DNA from: Cognatazoarcus halotolerans
GTDB taxonomy: Bacteria; Pseudomonadota; Gammaproteobacteria; Burkholderiales; Rhodocyclaceae
Reading direction: 5' to 3'
DNA: 64,000 bases
Assembly: GCF_009800965.1 (NCBI RefSeq)
Contig: NZ_WUAF01000003.1
Coordinates: 248,001 to 312,000, forward strand
The notes beneath the pieces were generated by a model. That model saw only the letters and a program-made list of their open reading frames with translations, was not told the DNA's origin and made no database searches. The position numbers and the translations under genes are program-made. Shown here piece by piece: positions 59,379-64,000 of this stretch (the stretch's first letter is position 1; every line of letters starts with the position of its first letter).

Positions 59379-60776
59379 CTAGAAGGCATACAGGGCGCGG
59401 AGCCCGGCTGCGGTGACCAGATCGGCGTCGCCGTCCGCGCCGGCCCGGCGGATGAATTGCAGGTCCGGCGTCAGGGCGAGGTGGTCGTTGATCTGGAAGC
59501 GGTAGTAGAGCTCGGCCAGCTGTTCCGCGCCGCTGGCGACATAACCCCAGTCGGCCAGGCCGGACGAGGCGGAGCGGAATCCGTCGGCGCTGCGCAGCCA
59601 TGCCCAGGCAAAGCCGGCGCCGTCCTGGCTGCGCCCCCAGCCATCACCAGTGAGCTCGCCGCCCACCGTCACAGCGCGGTCGAACGCGGCGCGGCCACGC
59701 ATGCCTTGACCGTAGCGGGCGAACAGGCTCAGCGATTCGCTCACCTTCTGGTCGGCGCTGATGCCCCAGCCGGCATGGTCACGCTCGACACCGTCGTAGC
59801 CTTCCGCCTGGGGGTTGTTCCAGGCATACAGACGGTAGCTGCCGTCGAGTCCGCCGAAGGCTTTCAGGTTCTTCTCGAGCTGGGCGATGACGAAGGGGCG
59901 GGTGAAACTCCGACCGAAGGTGCTCGCGTCGCCGGCGCCGAACAGCCCGAGCGAGGCGCCCCAGCCGTTCTCGTCGTTCATCCACGCAACGCGCATGCCC
60001 GGGGTGAAGCCGTACTGGTCGGCGCCAAGCTGGCCGCCCGAATCGAGCAGCGGGTTGTGCACAAACACGTTGTTCAGGAAGCGGCTCGATTCGTCATCGG
60101 CGAGCGCGTTCTGATCGAAGAATGCGAAGGGGTCGATCTTGCCGACGGTGAGTTCCAGATGTGCGGGCGCACCCTCGAGCGAGGCGGCGCCGATCGGCAT
60201 ATCGAGCTGGTACCAGGCCTGGGCGAGGATGGCAGTGGCGTTCCCGTCCGGCACGCCGTCCTGCTCGAAGGCCATGCTGTTGGTGGCCCCGGTAAAGAAG
60301 GGGCGGGTGTCGGTGTGGCTGCCTCCCTGGCCGAAACGGGCGTGGACGAAAAACTTGCCTTCGCCGTCGCCAATGCGACCGCCCGGCAGGGTGACCCCGA
60401 GGTCGCCACGCCAGCCAAGCACGGTCTCGTTCCGGCCGTCCACGCGACCTTCGCCCGACATGCGTTGCGCCACCGTACCGACGCTCAACTCGGCGGAGAT
60501 CCCTTCGAGTGTTTCGGCGAGCGCCGTGGCGGGTGCGGCTGCTGCAGCCCGCTGTTCGACGGTCTTCAGGCGGGCGGCCACCGCCGGCTCACCCTCGGTG
60601 ATGCGCTCGTTGTCGAGGGCTGTGCTCAGCGCACGGTTCTCGGCTTCCAGCCTGGCGACGCGCTCGGCAAGTTGCCGGACCATTGCGCGCAGATCGCCGT
60701 CGTCGGCCGCCATCGCCGGAGAAGTGCTGATCAGCAAGGCGAGCGCCGCGGCGCCCGGAAGCAGGGTTCGGCGCAT
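59379..60776 (-). CDS. OprB-type carbohydrate-selective porin-like protein
   Basis: About 465 residues. A signal peptide ends STSPAMAADD near residue 24, then a coiled coil (LRAMVRQLAERVARLEAENR) as in outer-membrane porins. A barrel carries WGISADQKVSESLSLFARYG and ELYYRFQINDHLALTPDLQF, with a C-terminal Phe (LYAF) for BAM recognition. OprB homologues take up sugars, but its place inside the FTR1 operon suggests a role in iron-complex entry. ATG 60776 shares its A with the P19 stop (TGATG); a TTG one codon earlier is not needed. Confidence 0.82.
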   Translation of the reverse strand: MRRTLLPGAAALALLISTSPAMAADDGDLRAMVRQLAERVARLEAENRALSTALDNERITEGEPAVAARLKTVEQRAAAAAPATALAETLEGISAELSVGTVAQRMSGEGRVDGRNETVLGWRGDLGVTLPGGRIGDGEGKFFVHARFGQGGSHTDTRPFFTGATNSMAFEQDGVPDGNATAILAQAWYQLDMPIGAASLEGAPAHLELTVGKIDPFAFFDQNALADDESSRFLNNVFVHNPLLDSGGQLGADQYGFTPGMRVAWMNDENGWGASLGLFGAGDASTFGRSFTRPFVIAQLEKNLKAFGGLDGSYRLYAWNNPQAEGYDGVERDHAGWGISADQKVSESLSLFARYGQGMRGRAAFDRAVTVGGELTGDGWGRSQDGAGFAWAWLRSADGFRSASSGLADWGYVASGAEQLAELYYRFQINDHLALTPDLQFIRRAGADGDADLVTAAGLRALYAF

Positions 60777-61315
60777 CAATAACCACCCTTCTTGCCGATG
60801 CCGGCGTAGGTGAATTCATACTCGACGGTGAAGGGTGCGAACCACGGCTTCACGCCGGTCTCGCGGTCGGTGTGGCGGCCAAAGTGGGCGTGCGGGTTGG
60901 CCGTTGGCGGAGCGATGGTGTATTTCACCGTGTACTTGCCCGGCCCCATGAGCTTGACGTTGTTCCCGTAGTGCGGCCCGTCGCTGGCGACCATGGGCAT
61001 GAAATCACCCTTCAGCACCTCGGCCGAACCCTTCTTGCTGATTTCGTAATTGATCACCAGATAGGGAATCCAGTCTCCCTCGGCGAAGCCGTTGGGATTG
61101 CCTGCCGCCGCACGGATGTCGGCTTCCATGTGTACATCGCTCTTCGCCGCTGGCGTCATCATCCCGGCGGGCTCCATTTCCACCGGCTGCAGGTAAACCG
61201 CTGCGATTTCCATGCCGTGCAAGTGCTGAGGGGTGCCGATCGGATATTCGAGCGCATGGCTGGTGAGCGGTAGGGAGATCAGTGCCAGGGTGGCGAGGTG
61301 GCGTGCGGAAAGCAT
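60776..61315 (-). CDS. P19/FtrA-like periplasmic iron-binding protein
   Basis: A 179-residue protein with a signal peptide (1-21, ending LTSHALEY). The P19 fold is shown by HLHGMEIAAVYLQPVEMEP, the metal-binding SDVHMEADIRAAAGN, and YLVINYEISKKGSAEVLKGD. DGPHYGNNVKLMGPGKYTV and HAHFGRHTDRETGVKPWF supply His and Met. Campylobacter P19 and E. coli FetP bind Cu(II) and Fe for a partner FTR1 permease. It is the first gene of the operon, just after a Fur-box-like sequence, and its stop overlaps the porin start. Confidence 0.92.
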   Translation of the reverse strand: MLSARHLATLALISLPLTSHALEYPIGTPQHLHGMEIAAVYLQPVEMEPAGMMTPAAKSDVHMEADIRAAAGNPNGFAEGDWIPYLVINYEISKKGSAEVLKGDFMPMVASDGPHYGNNVKLMGPGKYTVKYTIAPPTANPHAHFGRHTDRETGVKPWFAPFTVEYEFTYAGIGKKGGY

Positions 61316-61350
61316 GGAAGGGGCTCCAGATGAGTTTGTGAAATATTACG

Positions 61351-61375
61351 AATAATGAGAATGATTTGCAATTAT
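61351..61375 (-). promoter_or_regulatory. Fur-box-like operator before the iron operon
   Basis: The AT-rich run AATAATGAGAATGATTTGC (61351-61369) followed by AATTAT matches the 6-1-6 NAT(A/T)AT Fur pattern well (consensus GATAATGATAATCATTATC), within otherwise GC-rich DNA, 35-60 bp upstream of the P19 start. It implies repression by iron-loaded Fur. Confidence 0.7.
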
Positions 61376-61469
61376 ATTTTCTTCCTGGAAGGGCGATGTT
61401 CGCGGGACGGTCGGGCGGGCGCCGGGGCCGCCCGATGCAGGCCCTGCGCCTTGGTTCTACAATGCCGCC

Positions 61470-62702
61470 ATGAAGACGCTCCGCCCCCTGATGCTGGCCG
61501 GTTCTCTGCTGGCCACCGCTACGCTTCCCGCCCTCGCGGCCGACGACTTTTCCGCCTGCCTTGCCGGCCTGCGCAAAGATGCCGCGGCGAGCGGGGTGAG
61601 CGGCGCGACCTACGAAAGATTCACCGGCGGGCTCGAGCCCGACATGTCAGTGGTTGAGTCGCTCGACTATCAGCCCGAATTCCGGACACCGATCTGGGAC
61701 TATCTCGCGGCCCTGGTCGACGACGAGCGCATCGCGGATGGTCGCGCGATGCTGGTGCAGTGGGCGGATACCCTCAAGGCGGTTGAGGCGCGTTTTGGCG
61801 TCGATGCCGCTACCGTTGTCGCGGTGTGGGGCGTGGAGAGCAACTATGGCCGGAATTTCGGCAAGCGTCCGCTGGTCACTTCGCTGGCAACGCTGTCATG
61901 CTTCGGCCGCCGGCAGAACTATTTCCGCGGCGAATTCTTTACCACCCTGAAGATTCTCCAGGAGGGCCATGTCGCACCGGAGCATCTCAACGGCTCCTGG
62001 GCGGGTGCTTTCGGTCATACCCAGTTCATGCCCTCGACCTTCATGCGGGTCGCGGTGGATTTCGACGGAGATGGGCGGCGTGACCTGGTCGACAGCGTAC
62101 CCGACGCGCTCGCCTCGACAGCCAACTACCTCGCCCGGGCGGGCTGGCGCAGTGGCGAGCCGTGGGGTTACGAGGTCAGGCTGCCGCAGGGCTTCGATGC
62201 GAACCTGGCGGGCCGCAAGAAACGCCGGCCCCTGGCCGAATGGGTCGCCATGGGGGTGACGAGGATCGGCGATCAGCCAATGGCGCCGCATGACGGCCCG
62301 GCGGCCGTGCTGTTGCCCGCCGGCGCCGAGGGGCCAGCCTTCCTGGTATTCCGTAACTTCGATGCGATCTACAGCTACAACGCGGCCGAAAGCTATGCGT
62401 TGGCGATCGCCCATCTGTCGGACCGGCTCAGGGGGGGCGGTGAATTCATCACCCCCTGGCCGACCGACGATGCCGGCATCTCGCGCGCCGAGCGCCGCGA
62501 GCTGCAAACCCTGCTGCTGACGCGCGGCCACGACATCGGCGAGGTGGATGGCATGATCGGCAGCCGCACCCGCGAGGCGATCAAGGTCGAGCAGACGGGC
62601 CTCGGTTTCGAGGCCAACGGCCGGGCCGGACGCAAGATCCTCGATGCCTTGCGCCGACAGCCGCCGCCCGCGACGGCACCCGACGCTAATCCTGCCCGCT
62701 AG
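61470..62702 (+). CDS. MltB-type lytic murein transglycosylase with peptidoglycan-binding domain
   Basis: A 410-residue secreted enzyme. It has a signal peptide (1-23, ATLPALAADD). The SLT_2 domain has the catalytic Glu at 123 in VVAVWGVESNYGRNFG. GAFGHTQFMPSTFMRVAVDF and VDSVPDALASTANYLARAGW follow, then a peptidoglycan-binding-1 domain near 340-400 (LQTLLLTRGHDIGEVDGMIG). No lipobox, so it is soluble or loosely attached, unlike MltB. It is divergent from the iron operon; its stop overlaps the convergent glutamate-synthase-like gene by 17 bp. Confidence 0.92.
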   Translation: MKTLRPLMLAGSLLATATLPALAADDFSACLAGLRKDAAASGVSGATYERFTGGLEPDMSVVESLDYQPEFRTPIWDYLAALVDDERIADGRAMLVQWADTLKAVEARFGVDAATVVAVWGVESNYGRNFGKRPLVTSLATLSCFGRRQNYFRGEFFTTLKILQEGHVAPEHLNGSWAGAFGHTQFMPSTFMRVAVDFDGDGRRDLVDSVPDALASTANYLARAGWRSGEPWGYEVRLPQGFDANLAGRKKRRPLAEWVAMGVTRIGDQPMAPHDGPAAVLLPAGAEGPAFLVFRNFDAIYSYNAAESYALAIAHLSDRLRGGGEFITPWPTDDAGISRAERRELQTLLLTRGHDIGEVDGMIGSRTREAIKVEQTGLGFEANGRAGRKILDALRRQPPPATAPDANPAR

Positions 62703-64000
62703 GGACCGCCCGGGGGCCGAAACGCACCGGCGGATGCGGAAAGAGTTCGTCGAGCGGCACCGAGCGGCCGGTGTCCTGCACCTCGCGGGCGTGGTGGCGC
62801 TGCAGCTCGCGCGGCGAGGGGACGCCGCAGGAATGGGCGATGAGGCCGACCTCGTGGGTGAGGTTGCGGTGAAAGCTCGCCACCCGCACCGCCTTGTCGG
62901 CTGGGTCCAGGCCGTACTGCAGGCGCGGGTCGTGGGTGGTGATGCCGGTGGGGCAGGTGTTGCGGTTGCACTGCAGCGCCTGGATGCAGCCCAGCGCGAA
63001 CATGAAGCCGCGCGCGGTCACCACTACGTCGGCGCCGAGGCACAGCGCCCAGGCGACGTTGCCGGGCACCATCAGCTTGCCCGAGGCGATCACCCGAACC
63101 CGCTCGCGCAGGCCGTATTCGACGAGTTTGTCGACCACCACCGGCAAGGCCTCGCGCAGCGACAGGCCGACCATGTCGATGAGCGGCTGCGGCGCGGCGC
63201 CGGTACCGCCTTCGGCGCCATCCACGGTGATGAAGTCGGGCGCCGACGCGCTGCCGCGCGCATTGATCTCGGTAGCGAGGCGGTCCAGCCAGCCGCTCTG
63301 GCCGATCACCGTCTTGATGCCGACCGGCTTGCCGGTGATCTCGCGCACGCGGGCGATCAGGTCGAGCAGGTCGGCCTCGGAATGGATGTCCTTGTGACGG
63401 TTGGGGCTGATCGAATCATGACCCACCGCGATGCCGCGGATCTCGGCGATCTCGGGGGTGACCTTGGCGCCGGGCAGGATGCCGCCTTTGCCGGGCTTGG
63501 CGCCCTGGCTGAGCTTGATTTCGATCATCCTGACCTGTGGATGGGCGGCGACCGCGCGCAGCTTGTCCTCGGACAGCTGTCCGTCGAGGTCGCGCACGCC
63601 GTACTTGGCGGTGCCGATCTGGAACACGATGTCGCAGCCGCCCTCGAGGTGGTAGGGCGAGAGCCCGCCCTCGCCGGTGTTCATCCAGCAGCCCGCCATC
63701 TTGGCGCCGCGAGACAACGCCAGCACCGCCGGCCTTGAGATCGCGCCGAAGCTCATGCCCGAGATGTTGATGACGCTAGAGGTGGTGTAGGGCTGGCGGG
63801 CGTAGGGGCCGAAGGTCAGCGGCGCGGGCTCGACCGCGTCCTCGTCGAGGGTCGGGTAGGGGCAGTTGAGGAAGACGATGTTGCCGCGCTCGTGGATGTT
63901 GCGGGTCGAGCCGAAGGCCACCGTGTTGTCGACGTTCTTGGCAGCGCGATAGACCCACACCCGCTGGGCGCGGTTGAAGGGCAGCTCCTCGCGATCCATG
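62686..64000 (-). CDS. FMN-binding glutamate-synthase family protein, 3' part
   Basis: At least 437 residues; the frame is open to the window edge, and family members carry about 100 further N-terminal residues including a membrane helix, so the ATG at 63999 is probably internal. Glutamate-synthase-type FMN and [3Fe-4S] features are visible: ISGMSFGAISRPAVLALSRG, GCWMNTGEGGLSPYH, IEIKLSQGAKPGKGGILPG, ITVDGAEGGTGAAPQPLID and CNRNTCPTGITTHDPRLQYG with the Cys ligands. It lacks the glutaminase domain and resembles stand-alone FMN-binding GltB-like proteins, whose reaction is uncertain. Confidence 0.9.
   Translation of the reverse strand, partial: MDREELPFNRAQRVWVYRAAKNVDNTVAFGSTRNIHERGNIVFLNCPYPTLDEDAVEPAPLTFGPYARQPYTTSSVINISGMSFGAISRPAVLALSRGAKMAGCWMNTGEGGLSPYHLEGGCDIVFQIGTAKYGVRDLDGQLSEDKLRAVAAHPQVRMIEIKLSQGAKPGKGGILPGAKVTPEIAEIRGIAVGHDSISPNRHKDIHSEADLLDLIARVREITGKPVGIKTVIGQSGWLDRLATEINARGSASAPDFITVDGAEGGTGAAPQPLIDMVGLSLREALPVVVDKLVEYGLRERVRVIASGKLMVPGNVAWALCLGADVVVTARGFMFALGCIQALQCNRNTCPTGITTHDPRLQYGLDPADKAVRVASFHRNLTHEVGLIAHSCGVPSPRELQRHHAREVQDTGRSVPLDELFPHPPVRFGPRAVPSGQD

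Overview
The window is 64 kb of contiguous, gene-dense, GC-rich chromosome from a betaproteobacterium. The most likely home is the Rhodocyclales (Azoarcus/Aromatoleum/Thauera-like); this is an inference from gene content. Supporting content: an hprK-ptsN-hpf-rpoN-lptB block, a ribE/ribBA/ribH/nusB plus thiL/pgpA/pncC/recA/recX block, an N-acetylglutaminylglutamine amide (NAGGN) osmolyte operon, a PEP-CTERM remnant, an FtrABCD-type iron uptake operon, and an Aer-like receptor. I saw no rRNA, convincing tRNA, CRISPR array, transposase or integrase.

Layout. 1-3800: the end of a hemerythrin-like gene, two coupled flavin-fold proteins (one carrying GAF and a C-terminal winged-helix-like region), a YqaA-type membrane protein and a secreted phosphoesterase. 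4008-5531: threonine ammonia-lyase with a good terminator. 5803-8650: an accessory two-gene unit, a P-loop ATPase overlapping a TPR protein whose repeats are almost identical 144-bp tandem units. It is visibly less GC-rich than its flanks and is the best candidate for an undescribed (possibly immune or signalling) system. 9165-16529: an unusual dead-ABC-ATPase/nitrate-binding fusion, a YegD-like Hsp70, a divergent pyrophosphatase-like protein, a ceramidase-like membrane protein, 5-formyl-THF cyclo-ligase and a soluble lytic transglycosylase. 16578-25910: NDUFA9-like epimerase, cca, a PBP1C with a dead transpeptidase site, GST, hydrolase, MidA-like methyltransferase, pteridine reductase and ttcA.

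26079-34974: a cyclase-homology/FHA protein and psiF, then a long leftward run hprK, ptsN, hpf, rpoN, lptB, recX, recA, pncC, pgpA, thiL. 35297-40044: the NAGGN operon on the plus strand, apparently inserted between thiL and nusB, which are neighbours in many proteobacteria. 40067-45054: nusB, ribH, ribBA, then a TonB-dependent receptor, then ribE. 45329-53767: AraC regulator, PEBP-like protein, dsbD-cutA, divergent queF, Aer-like chemoreceptor, BenE transporter and a frameshifted PEP-CTERM gene.

53831-64000: GST, alpha/beta hydrolase, thioredoxin-like ferredoxin, VanZ-like protein, then a leftward iron operon (P19 protein, porin, cupredoxin, FTR1 permease, polyferredoxin) behind a Fur-box-like sequence, an MltB-type transglycosylase, and the 3' part of an FMN-binding glutamate-synthase-like gene running off the window. 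Functional calls rest on recognised motifs in the translations. No database search was run, and start codons were chosen from ribosome-binding sites, overlaps and family N-termini.
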